From NCBI RefSeq assembly GCF_000708285.2, contig NZ_JAUG01000054.1:1-33572 (forward strand): a stretch of DNA of 33,572 nucleotides. The letters are read 5' to 3'. Within the stretch, counting starts at the first letter, position 1. Every line of letters begins with the position of its first letter. The translations under genes and the position numbers were made by a program. This document shows positions 22,415-31,139 of the stretch, in pieces. The notes beneath the pieces were generated by a model. That model was not told the origin of the DNA and made no database searches. It worked only from the letters and a program-made list of their open reading frames with translations. This DNA is from Pedobacter borealis DSM 19626 (GTDB lineage: Bacteria; Bacteroidota; Bacteroidia; Sphingobacteriales; Sphingobacteriaceae).

Positions 22415-25069
22415 TTGAAACATCCCGTTTTTGCTTTATTCATGCTTTTACTTGTAAGTACTTGTGTGGTAGGACAAACAAACACTAGCGTAAAAGAAGT
22501 AATTGTTGTATTTAAAACACATTTCGATATTGGTTATACCGATTGGTCAGACAACGTCCGCTATAATTACGCTAATTCGATGATTAACAGTGCCTTAAAT
22601 ACGGTTGAGAAATCAAAGGCTTTGCCAAAAGATCAACAATTTAAATGGACAATTTCGGGTTGGCCGATGAAAGAAATTCTTTCGAAAACGAAACCTGATG
22701 TTAAGCTAAAAGTTGAGCAAGCAATTAAAAACGGGAATTTTTTCGTTCATGCCTTACCATTTTCCATGGAAACAGAGTCCAGTGACTTAGAACCACTCGT
22801 ACAGTCGTTGGGATATGCTTCCAAAGTAAATAGGGAGGTCGGTTTACCACTTCCTATAGATGCAAAAATGTCTGATGTTCCAAGTCATTCATGGATTATG
22901 CCTACTTTATTAAACAATGCAGGGGTTAAATTTTTGCACATTGGTTGTAATCCTTTCTCAAAGTCACCAGAAGTGCCATTACTGTTTTGGTGGGAAGGCC
23001 CAGATCAATCAAAGTTGATGACTTTTTATTATGGAGAATACTACGGAACTAGTCCGGCACCACCAAAAGATTGGACGCACAATACCTGGTTAGCCATTAT
23101 TCAGTCTGGTGATAATCATGGGGCACCTTCCTACGAAGAATATAGAGCAGCTGTGAAAAATGTTGAAAAACTGAATCCGGGAGCAAAGGTTCGTGTAGGC
23201 AGTATGGCCGATTTTTATAATACGATTATCAAGGAAAACCCGAATTTACCAATAGTAAAAGGAGATATGCCTGATACCTGGATCCATGGCTACATGTCGA
23301 TGCCACGTGAAATGAAATCGAGTAGGACATTGAGCAGATCGACCTTGAATTTAGAAGCTTTTAGTACACTTTCTTCAATTTGGGGCAGAAAGCCGGAAGA
23401 ACCAATCCATACTATTGTTGATCAATCGGTAGAGAATATTAACCTGTTCGACGAGCATACCTGGGGCATGTCTATGAATCATAAACATTCTGGCTATTGG
23501 GCCTATGGCAAAGAATTTGAAAAATTGCGAGCCAAAGGATATTTTGATGTTCTAGAATATTCGTGGAAAGAAAAGAGAAATTATGTGACCAATTCAGAAA
23601 AACTAATTCTGCCAACGTTTAGCCGAGAGCTGCAACGTTTGGCTGCTTCAGTGAATGTTGCAGGTAAACGTATTGTGGTCTATAATCCCTTGCCATGGGA
23701 ACGCAGTGATATGGTAACGCTTCAAACAGGTAATGTTTTAAAGAAGTCGTTAAAAAATGTGGCTACCGGAGAGCTGGTTATGCTTGTTAAAAATAAAAAC
23801 ATTTTTCAATTCCAGGCCAATCGTATTCCTGCAATGGGCTATGCTACCTTCGTTCCAACAGATGAGGAAGCAGCTTCGCCAATAGCTAATCTTTCTTTCG
23901 ATACCGAAAAAGCAATGATGGAGAATGAATTCTTCAAAATCACGTTCGACAAAGAAAATGGCACCATCAAATCACTGGTCGACAAAAAATCGCATAAGGA
24001 AATGGTGGATGCAAATGCTGATTATAAGTTCGGACAATACATAAACGAACGTTTCGCTAAAACACAAACCGACAAATATGCTAAAGATTATACCAAGGTA
24101 ACTTTGAATCCAGCGCTTGAGGCATTTGGCCGAATCAATCTTGATGATACGCTGTATAAAAAATCATCAGGTAAAAATGCAGCGATCGAGTTCTCGAAAG
24201 ATGGGTTGTCGGTTACGGCGAGTATAACTTTTAAAGGAGATGCCGATCTGAATCACAATTATACGATGGTTTTTACATTATATCAAAATAAGCCAAATGT
24301 TGAGATAATTTGGAGCATCAATGGAAAACCGGCCGATCCTTGGCCAGAAGGTGGGTGGATAAGTTTCCCTTTCAATATTGAAAACCCGAAGTTTAAATTG
24401 GGGCGTTTGGGTGCAGCAGTCGATCCTGTCAAAGATTTTGTAAAGGGTACGAATTTAGATTATGGTTTTATCAATACAGGAGTAGCCGTTTTAGATAAAA
24501 ACAGTCAAGGGTTTGGACTTACTTCTCCTGATGTACCAGGTGTAAGTTTGGACCGTCCGGGGTTATGGAAATATTCAACCGATTTTGTTCCAAAAGAAGG
24601 AAATGTATTCTTCAATCTGTACAACAATCAGTGGAGTACGAATTTTACTGAATGGGTAGAAGGTTCGTGGAGTGCTAAATTTTATATCTGGAGCATCGAT
24701 CGCTATGCTGATGGGAATTCTATCGTTATCCCTTCTGAAGAATTCAGAAACCCATTAATGGTAGGCTATACAGACGGTGATGCAGGAAATCTGGCAAACA
24801 GTTCAAAAGGGATTTCAGTATCGGAAAAAGGAATTTTAGTGACCTTCTTTGGAAAAAACAGGGACGGTGAAGGTGATGTAATCCGTTTGTGGGAGCAAAA
24901 TGGTAAAACAGATGCCTGTAAGGTTAGCCTACCGCTCAACAGCAAATATAAACTGGCACAACCCTGTAATTTAAGGGGAGAAAAAATAGGAAAGGAAATT
25001 CCAATCAGGAACAATACGTTCGAAGTTAAGCTGAATGCCAATCAGCCTGCTTCATTTATTTTATTATAG
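22415..25069 (+). CDS. Secreted GH38-like (alpha-mannosidase superfamily) protein, paralog 2
   Basis: An 884-residue protein with a TTG start (22415) giving the signal MKHPVFALFMLLLVSTCVVGQ; the first in-frame ATG (22442) would cut off the charged start of the signal. The barrel repeats the pattern of paralog 1: His36-x-Asp38 (FKTHFDIGYTD), Asp154 with His158 (SDVPSHSW), GDNHGAP, and His348 (DEHTWGM). The two proteins align along their whole length, including the beta-rich second half and ends PASFILK/PASFILL, so they arose by duplication, now separated by the dioxygenase gene. The divergent stretch near residues 205-222 may change the sugar or linkage recognised. The role is presumably alpha-mannoside hydrolysis outside the cytoplasm. 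Confidence 0.75.
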   Translation: MKHPVFALFMLLLVSTCVVGQTNTSVKEVIVVFKTHFDIGYTDWSDNVRYNYANSMINSALNTVEKSKALPKDQQFKWTISGWPMKEILSKTKPDVKLKVEQAIKNGNFFVHALPFSMETESSDLEPLVQSLGYASKVNREVGLPLPIDAKMSDVPSHSWIMPTLLNNAGVKFLHIGCNPFSKSPEVPLLFWWEGPDQSKLMTFYYGEYYGTSPAPPKDWTHNTWLAIIQSGDNHGAPSYEEYRAAVKNVEKLNPGAKVRVGSMADFYNTIIKENPNLPIVKGDMPDTWIHGYMSMPREMKSSRTLSRSTLNLEAFSTLSSIWGRKPEEPIHTIVDQSVENINLFDEHTWGMSMNHKHSGYWAYGKEFEKLRAKGYFDVLEYSWKEKRNYVTNSEKLILPTFSRELQRLAASVNVAGKRIVVYNPLPWERSDMVTLQTGNVLKKSLKNVATGELVMLVKNKNIFQFQANRIPAMGYATFVPTDEEAASPIANLSFDTEKAMMENEFFKITFDKENGTIKSLVDKKSHKEMVDANADYKFGQYINERFAKTQTDKYAKDYTKVTLNPALEAFGRINLDDTLYKKSSGKNAAIEFSKDGLSVTASITFKGDADLNHNYTMVFTLYQNKPNVEIIWSINGKPADPWPEGGWISFPFNIENPKFKLGRLGAAVDPVKDFVKGTNLDYGFINTGVAVLDKNSQGFGLTSPDVPGVSLDRPGLWKYSTDFVPKEGNVFFNLYNNQWSTNFTEWVEGSWSAKFYIWSIDRYADGNSIVIPSEEFRNPLMVGYTDGDAGNLANSSKGISVSEKGILVTFFGKNRDGEGDVIRLWEQNGKTDACKVSLPLNSKYKLAQPCNLRGEKIGKEIPIRNNTFEVKLNANQPASFILL

Positions 25070-25083
25070 ATAAAAACAACGAA

Positions 25084-27528
25084 ATGGATAAACCCATCAA
25101 GCGAATTTTTCTGGCGATTCTAATTCCTGTTTTTTTTACACTGAATTTGAAGGCACAAAGCGCTGAACAAACTGTTTCAAAGAGTATTTTACTGCCCAAT
25201 GGTTGGGGAATTACCAATGTGGGGCGATCCTTACCATTGGGCGATTTACCATTGAATATTGCGGTCAGCAAATCTGGAAAGCTGATTGCTATTACCAATA
25301 ACGGTTTGGGAAAACAATATATTCAATTGATTGACCCAAAAGCGGAACGCCAATTGGATAGTGTTGTTGTTCCGTCAAGCTGGTATGGGTTGAAGTTTAG
25401 CGAAAACGATAAAAAGTTATATGTTTCAGGTGGAAATGACAACGTTATTCTGCAGTACAAGATAGTTAATGACAAACTCAAACTGGCCGACACGATCATT
25501 TTGGGCAAAAAATGGCCTACACGTATTTCGCCAGCTGGAATCGATATCGATGAGAAAAAACGATTGCTTTATGTGGTTACCAAAGAGAATAATTCACTTT
25601 ATGTGATTGATCTTGAGACCAAAAAGATAAAAAAACAACTTCCATTGAAGGGTGAAGGTTACACTTGTGTTTTAAGCCCGGATGCAAAAGAACTCTATGT
25701 GAGTTGTTGGGGGTGTGGAAAATTATTGGTTTTTGATACCATCAAAGAAGAATTTGCCGCCTCAATTGCTGTTGGAAGCCATCCAAACGAAATTCTGCTT
25801 TCAAAAAAAGGCACTTTCCTTTTTGTGGCCAATTCCGATGATAATTCCGTTTCTGTGATTGATAGAAAGGGCCGAAAGGTAATTGAGACACTTAATGCGG
25901 CATTGTTTCCAAATGCACCTGCGGGTTCAACCACTAATGGGCTTGCACTGAGCAAGGATGGAAAGCAGCTTTACATTGCCAATGCCGACAATAATTGCCT
26001 GGCTGTTTTTGACGTTTCTGAGCCGGGAGAAAGTAAATCACTTGGGTTTATTCCAACAGGCTGGTATCCAACTAATGTGAAGCTGGTTGATCAAAAAATA
26101 TTGGTGACCAACGGAAAAGGCTTTGTACCAATGACCAATCTTCAGGCACCAACGCCATATATGAAAGGGTATGATTTAAAATATAGAGCAGAAGATACTT
26201 CAAAACCAAAATCAGTACATTCTATTGGAGAGCTGTTCCAGGGAACGCTGAGTATTATCGATAAGCCTTCGATAGATTTACTGGCTGCCTACACGAAAAT
26301 GGTCTATGAAAATTCGCCGTATTCAAAAGAAAAAGAATTGAAAGCGCATAATGACGTTGGAAATCCAGTCCCGATGAAAGTAGGTGATCCAAGCCCTATT
26401 AAGTATGTGTTCTATGTTGTGAAAGAGAATCGCACCTACGATCAGGTAATGGGTGATGTGAAAGAAGGGAATGGGGATCCGTCTCTGGTGATGTTCGGTG
26501 AAAAAATAACACCCAATCAACACAAATTAGCGAAAGATTTTGTGCTTCTTGATAATTTTTATGTCGATGCTGAAGTCAGTGCCGATGGACATAACTGGAC
26601 ATTGGGAGCTTATGCAACCGATTATCTTGAAAAAATATGGCCAACCTGTTATAGTCGTGCCTGGGACTATCCGGGAGAAGGCCGGAGAGCAATAGCCAAT
26701 AACAAGGCTGGATTCATTTGGGATGCCTGTAAACGTGCTAATGTAAGTTTCAGGAACTATGGTGAATTTATGCTGGACAAAAAGCCTACGCTTCCGGTCT
26801 TGCAAAACAACTATTGCAAGACTTTCAATTCTTGGGACGAATTGGCAGAAAAAGATGTAAACCGTTTTGAGCAATGGAAAAAAGATTTCGATTCATTGGT
26901 TGCGATTAAACAAGTGCCACGTTTCAACACCATTCGTTTTCCAAATGACCATACAGAGGGTTTGAGGAAAGGACGGCCAACACCGAATGCACATGTTGCC
27001 GATAATGATTTGGCTACTGGTCTTCTAGTGGAATATTTGAGTAAAAGTCCAATTTGGAATGAATGCCTGGTTTTGATTGTAGAAGATGATGCGCAAAGCG
27101 GTACCGATCATGTAGATGCACACCGCAGTACCGCATTTTTGGCAGGACCATATGTGAAAAGAAATTTTATCGATCACACGATGTATTCCTCTACTTCCTT
27201 TCTGCGTACGATAGAACTGATTCTGGGCTTAGCGCCTTTGTCTCAACATGATGCCGGATCAACTCCATTGTGGAACAGTTTTACTGCAATTCCTGATTTT
27301 ACCTCTTTCAGATCAGTGCCTTCAAATATTGACTTAAAAGAAGTGAATTTGGTAATGAACAAATGGCAGCAAAAATCAGACACTTATGATTTTTCGAAGG
27401 TTGATGCCGTGCCCGATTTGGAGTTTACCGAGTTACTTTGGTATGCCATTAAAGGAGACAAAATTGCTTGCCCCAGCCCACGTCGTGCGGCATTTGTAAG
27501 ATTAAGTAATAAAAAGGATGATGATTAA
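25084..27528 (+). CDS. Secreted YncE-type beta-propeller / phosphoesterase fusion
   Basis: The protein has 814 residues with a Sec signal (cleavage near LKAQS). Residues of about 40-350 carry repeated seven-bladed propeller strands of the YVTN/YncE type (SPDAKELYVSCWGCGKLLVFD, FLFVANSDDNSVSVID, QLYIANADNNCLAVFD). From about 435 follows an alkaline-phosphatase-superfamily phosphoesterase domain: KENRTYDQVMGD (Glu448-Asn449) as in the phospholipase C/acid phosphatase group, and metal-site residues in DDAQSGTDHVDAH (668-680). Known annotation pipelines call this pairing a bifunctional YncE/alkaline phosphatase family protein. It starts 14 bases after the second GH38-like gene, so it is co-transcribed. 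It could remove phosphate from phosphorylated glycans, but its substrate is not known. Confidence 0.85.
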   Translation: MDKPIKRIFLAILIPVFFTLNLKAQSAEQTVSKSILLPNGWGITNVGRSLPLGDLPLNIAVSKSGKLIAITNNGLGKQYIQLIDPKAERQLDSVVVPSSWYGLKFSENDKKLYVSGGNDNVILQYKIVNDKLKLADTIILGKKWPTRISPAGIDIDEKKRLLYVVTKENNSLYVIDLETKKIKKQLPLKGEGYTCVLSPDAKELYVSCWGCGKLLVFDTIKEEFAASIAVGSHPNEILLSKKGTFLFVANSDDNSVSVIDRKGRKVIETLNAALFPNAPAGSTTNGLALSKDGKQLYIANADNNCLAVFDVSEPGESKSLGFIPTGWYPTNVKLVDQKILVTNGKGFVPMTNLQAPTPYMKGYDLKYRAEDTSKPKSVHSIGELFQGTLSIIDKPSIDLLAAYTKMVYENSPYSKEKELKAHNDVGNPVPMKVGDPSPIKYVFYVVKENRTYDQVMGDVKEGNGDPSLVMFGEKITPNQHKLAKDFVLLDNFYVDAEVSADGHNWTLGAYATDYLEKIWPTCYSRAWDYPGEGRRAIANNKAGFIWDACKRANVSFRNYGEFMLDKKPTLPVLQNNYCKTFNSWDELAEKDVNRFEQWKKDFDSLVAIKQVPRFNTIRFPNDHTEGLRKGRPTPNAHVADNDLATGLLVEYLSKSPIWNECLVLIVEDDAQSGTDHVDAHRSTAFLAGPYVKRNFIDHTMYSSTSFLRTIELILGLAPLSQHDAGSTPLWNSFTAIPDFTSFRSVPSNIDLKEVNLVMNKWQQKSDTYDFSKVDAVPDLEFTELLWYAIKGDKIACPSPRRAAFVRLSNKKDDD

Positions 27529-27778
27529 AATCAATGCTAACCCAAAAGTTAAGTTACCTCTTGTACATTTCAACAAAACCTTTTGCAGGGTGATTTAAAA
27601 ATACGGGAAGCGGGGATGTTAAACTGAAAGCGGGAGTTGATAAAAAAATAGAATAAATTTAAAAAGCACTAAAACGGGTTTTTAAATTATATGAAACCAT
27701 CATGATTTTTCCAAAGCGCACATGGAGATGAATAAAATCATAACAGTTTCATCACCAATAAAAACAAATTTTATACAG
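27529..27778. other. Intergenic gap inside the mannoside locus
   Basis: A 250-base AT-rich gap before the large GH38 gene. It contains an imperfect AT-rich hairpin (TTTAAAAA 27658-27665 with TTTTTAAA 27679-27686). I see no clear TAnnTTTG promoter, though the length suggests an internal promoter for the last two genes. Confidence 0.35.
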
Positions 27779-30700
27779 ATGAAAAAAATAGTAATAATTG
27801 CTGTTCTGCTAATAAACTGCATTCAAGCACAATCGCAGACTGCTGTTCCTTATTTTGGAAAAATAAATTGGGTTAATGGTTTTGCAAAAGAAATAAGTGG
27901 CGAAAATATCACTTACTTTTCTGCTTTTCCGGATTATGCGACAACGGCTTTGCTAACCCGGGCCACCGATGGTAAGAAAACCATTGAGTGGGAAACAGCT
28001 AAAATTCCTCAAAACAGCAAAGGCGACTATGTTTATTTCAGTTGGGTGGCCGCACATTCTACGGCTACAAGCGGGGGAAACCGCAATTTTGATTTCTATG
28101 TAAACGATGAAAAACTCTTAACCTTTACCACAATACCGGGAAATAAAACGCCTGACTGGATTTTTAAAACAGCCGATGGTTCTGCGCTGGTTTTTCAACA
28201 AACCAAAAGAGATGGCGCCAATGATGCCCACGGACTGGCTTTCCTGCGCTTGCCAAAGAGTAAGGTAAAACCAGGGCAAGCAGTTCGGCTTAAAGTGGTT
28301 GGCCAGGCGCAGAATAGCAACGATTGGTATATGACCTTTAAATTTTCTTTTGAAGAAAAAGTAGACATTAATCCGATGCCATTTCTATTGAAAAACGGAA
28401 AACAGCCTATTGTATTAACAGCTTTGCATTTTGGAAAAGAGGAGCAGCTTAAGGTTAAAGTGAACAATACCGAATCTTATTCTTTTGTGATAAAAGATGG
28501 CGTAAATAATTTTGATATACCGGTAAATGCCGTAAAAAAGGATGATAGTGTGCAGGTTTTAGCTGTTTCGGCAGGCAGAACATTGGTTAATAGGTTTATA
28601 ACCTTAAAGCCGGTTGTTTACCGTGAGTTAAATTTTATACACCATTCCCATACCGATATTGGATATTCCCACCTTCAACCTGAGGTTTTAAAAATCCACC
28701 TTAAAAATATCGACGATGCTTTGGAGATGATCGAAAAAACCAAAGATTATCCTGTTGAAGCAAAATTTAAATGGAATATAGAATCATTATGGGCAGTTGA
28801 AAATTACATGAAACAGGCTTCGCCAACTCAAAAAGAAAAATTTATTAAAGCGGTAAAAGAGGGTAGCATCTGTTTATCGGCCTTGTATGCCAATATCCTT
28901 ACCGGTTTAAGCCAGCCTGAAGAAATGTTTCATTATACAGATTATGCGGCTCAACTCAGAAAAGAATTTGGCTTTAAAATCAACAGCGCCATGATTTCAG
29001 ATATTCCGGGCTTTGCCTGGTCAACCGTAACCGCTTTATCTAAGGGAGGCGTAAAATATTTTTCGAGCGGCCCAAATTTTATGGGCGAAGACCACCCTTA
29101 TCTGGGAGATAGGGCCGGATATTTTGTGAAAGCATGGGGCGATAAACCTGTATGGTGGACATCGCCCTCAGGAGAAGAAAAAGTATTGTTCTGGACCGGC
29201 GCTAAAGGATATTCCTCTTGGCATGGAACAGCAATAGGCGGTGTGTTTGATCGTGGACCAAAAAAAATAGCCGCTTATTTAAAAGAACTCGCAGCCAAGA
29301 ACTATCCATACGAAATGGTACAATGGAGATACAATATTGTGGCAGATAATGGACCCATTGATACCGGGATTTCGGACTTTGTAAAACAATGGAATGAGAA
29401 ATATGCTTCCCCAAAAATTGTACTCAATACAACCGACAAGCTTTTTGAAACTTTTGATAAACGATACGGAGGGCAGATACCGACTGTTAAAGGAGATATT
29501 AGTCCGTACTGGGAAGATGGGGCTGTTTCTACTGCTTTTGAAGAGGGGAAAAACAGGATCAATAGTTTGCGTCTGCAGCAATTAACAACACTCTATTCGA
29601 TGCTGAATCCTAAGCAGTACGATGCACAAAAGGTTTACGAGGCCTGGACCAATATTATCATGTTCCATGAGCATACCTGGGGGGCACATAACAGCATTAC
29701 TGAACCTGATGTGCCATTTGTTACCGAACAATGGCGGATTAAAAAACAGTTTATGCTCGATGGAAATACGCAGATCAATACTTTGGAAGAAAATTTACTC
29801 CAACCATTAAGCGATCCACAATCTAAAAAAATTGCGGTATTCAATACCTCATCCTGGAAACGGACTGGACCTGTTGTGTTATCGGGAACTGTAACAGGGC
29901 GATCGGTGAAAGATGCGGCGGGCAATAAAAAGCCATTGCAAAAACTAAGTAACGGAAATTATGTATTTATGGCTGATGTGCCCGCTTTAGGTAGCACAAC
30001 ATATGAAATTTCCAATGATGCCCCAAATGCCTCAGCAAGCCAATTTGCCGTCGCTGAAAATTCGATTTCGAACGGCAAAATCGGATTCACCTGGGATAAA
30101 GTCAACGGAAGTATTACAGGATTAAAAACAGAAACTAATTTCAATTATGCGGGTGGTTTTAGCAATCAGGGCTTAAACAGCTATTGGTATGTTCCGGGCA
30201 TGGATCCGCGAGAGGCTGTAAGCAATGGGGATGTGACGGTAAAAGTAATTGAGAACGGGCCTGTTGTTACCAAGGTGTCGATCGTTTCAGATGCACCAGG
30301 TGCCAATAAACTGGAAAGAATATTGTCTTTATATGCTGGGAGCGATGCCCTATTGATCGAGAATATTTTAGATAAAAAATCGGTTAGATCTAAGGAAGCA
30401 GTCCACTTTGGTTATCCCTTTGATAAATCTTTAAGCGAAACAACTATCGATGCAGGTTATGGCAGTATGCGTTATTTAAAAGATCAGTTGCCAGGTTCAA
30501 ATATGGATTATTTATATGGCAGGAGATGGGTGGATGTATCAAAGGCTGATAAAGGGCTGCAGTGGATGCTGCTTGAAATGCCGCTGATAGAACCAGGAAA
30601 TATGATTGATGAGCGACAGACCATGCCGCCAAAACATAAAGAATGGAAAAAGGAAGGACAACCGACTTCAACTTGGTTCAGTTATGTGATGAACAATTAT

Positions 30701-31099
30701 TGGCATACCAACTACAAGGCCGATCAGGAAGGTGAGGTTAATTTTAAATATGCTTTGCGCCCGCACAATATGGTGAACGATGTTGAGATGGAAAAGGCCG
30801 CAACCGAGTTTACACAGCCCCTAATTGCTTTGCCGGTTAAAAAAGAGCAAACACTTCCAACTACACTTTTTGAATTAAGTAATCCAAAAATTGTGGTGAC
30901 CAGCATTACACCGAATGCCGATGGAACTTATGTGGTTCGCCTGTTTAATCCTGAACAGTCTGTTCAGCAAACACAATTTGTATGGAAGAGCCTGCAAGCA
31001 AAATCCTTCACCGATATAAAATCAGGAGATAACAAACCCGCTACTGCCAATGTGAACTTGGCAGCTATGGGGGTTTCTGAATTTCTGTTGGCCCGATAG
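27779..31099 (+). CDS. Secreted GH38 alpha-mannosidase-like protein with N-terminal extension
   Basis: An 1106-residue protein from ATG 27779, which begins a proper Sec signal (MKKIVIIAVLLINCIQAQSQ); the ATG at 27722 would add 19 polar residues before it. Residues of about 22-280 form beta-rich extra domains, possibly sugar-binding. The GH38 barrel begins with HHSHTDIGYS (His291-x-Asp293), followed by a nucleophile candidate Asp408 in SDIPGFAW and His632 in FHEHTWGAH. The residue four after the Asp, normally His, is Phe412. The C-terminal half is beta-sandwich as in GH38. It is more distant from the two other GH38-like proteins of the locus than they are from each other, so it probably takes a different mannoside. 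Confidence 0.83.
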   Translation: MKKIVIIAVLLINCIQAQSQTAVPYFGKINWVNGFAKEISGENITYFSAFPDYATTALLTRATDGKKTIEWETAKIPQNSKGDYVYFSWVAAHSTATSGGNRNFDFYVNDEKLLTFTTIPGNKTPDWIFKTADGSALVFQQTKRDGANDAHGLAFLRLPKSKVKPGQAVRLKVVGQAQNSNDWYMTFKFSFEEKVDINPMPFLLKNGKQPIVLTALHFGKEEQLKVKVNNTESYSFVIKDGVNNFDIPVNAVKKDDSVQVLAVSAGRTLVNRFITLKPVVYRELNFIHHSHTDIGYSHLQPEVLKIHLKNIDDALEMIEKTKDYPVEAKFKWNIESLWAVENYMKQASPTQKEKFIKAVKEGSICLSALYANILTGLSQPEEMFHYTDYAAQLRKEFGFKINSAMISDIPGFAWSTVTALSKGGVKYFSSGPNFMGEDHPYLGDRAGYFVKAWGDKPVWWTSPSGEEKVLFWTGAKGYSSWHGTAIGGVFDRGPKKIAAYLKELAAKNYPYEMVQWRYNIVADNGPIDTGISDFVKQWNEKYASPKIVLNTTDKLFETFDKRYGGQIPTVKGDISPYWEDGAVSTAFEEGKNRINSLRLQQLTTLYSMLNPKQYDAQKVYEAWTNIIMFHEHTWGAHNSITEPDVPFVTEQWRIKKQFMLDGNTQINTLEENLLQPLSDPQSKKIAVFNTSSWKRTGPVVLSGTVTGRSVKDAAGNKKPLQKLSNGNYVFMADVPALGSTTYEISNDAPNASASQFAVAENSISNGKIGFTWDKVNGSITGLKTETNFNYAGGFSNQGLNSYWYVPGMDPREAVSNGDVTVKVIENGPVVTKVSIVSDAPGANKLERILSLYAGSDALLIENILDKKSVRSKEAVHFGYPFDKSLSETTIDAGYGSMRYLKDQLPGSNMDYLYGRRWVDVSKADKGLQWMLLEMPLIEPGNMIDERQTMPPKHKEWKKEGQPTSTWFSYVMNNYWHTNYKADQEGEVNFKYALRPHNMVNDVEMEKAATEFTQPLIALPVKKEQTLPTTLFELSNPKIVVTSITPNADGTYVVRLFNPEQSVQQTQFVWKSLQAKSFTDIKSGDNKPATANVNLAAMGVSEFLLAR

Positions 31100-31139
31100 G
31101 TTTAGGTATACATAATACATTGAATTAAATATTTAACAT

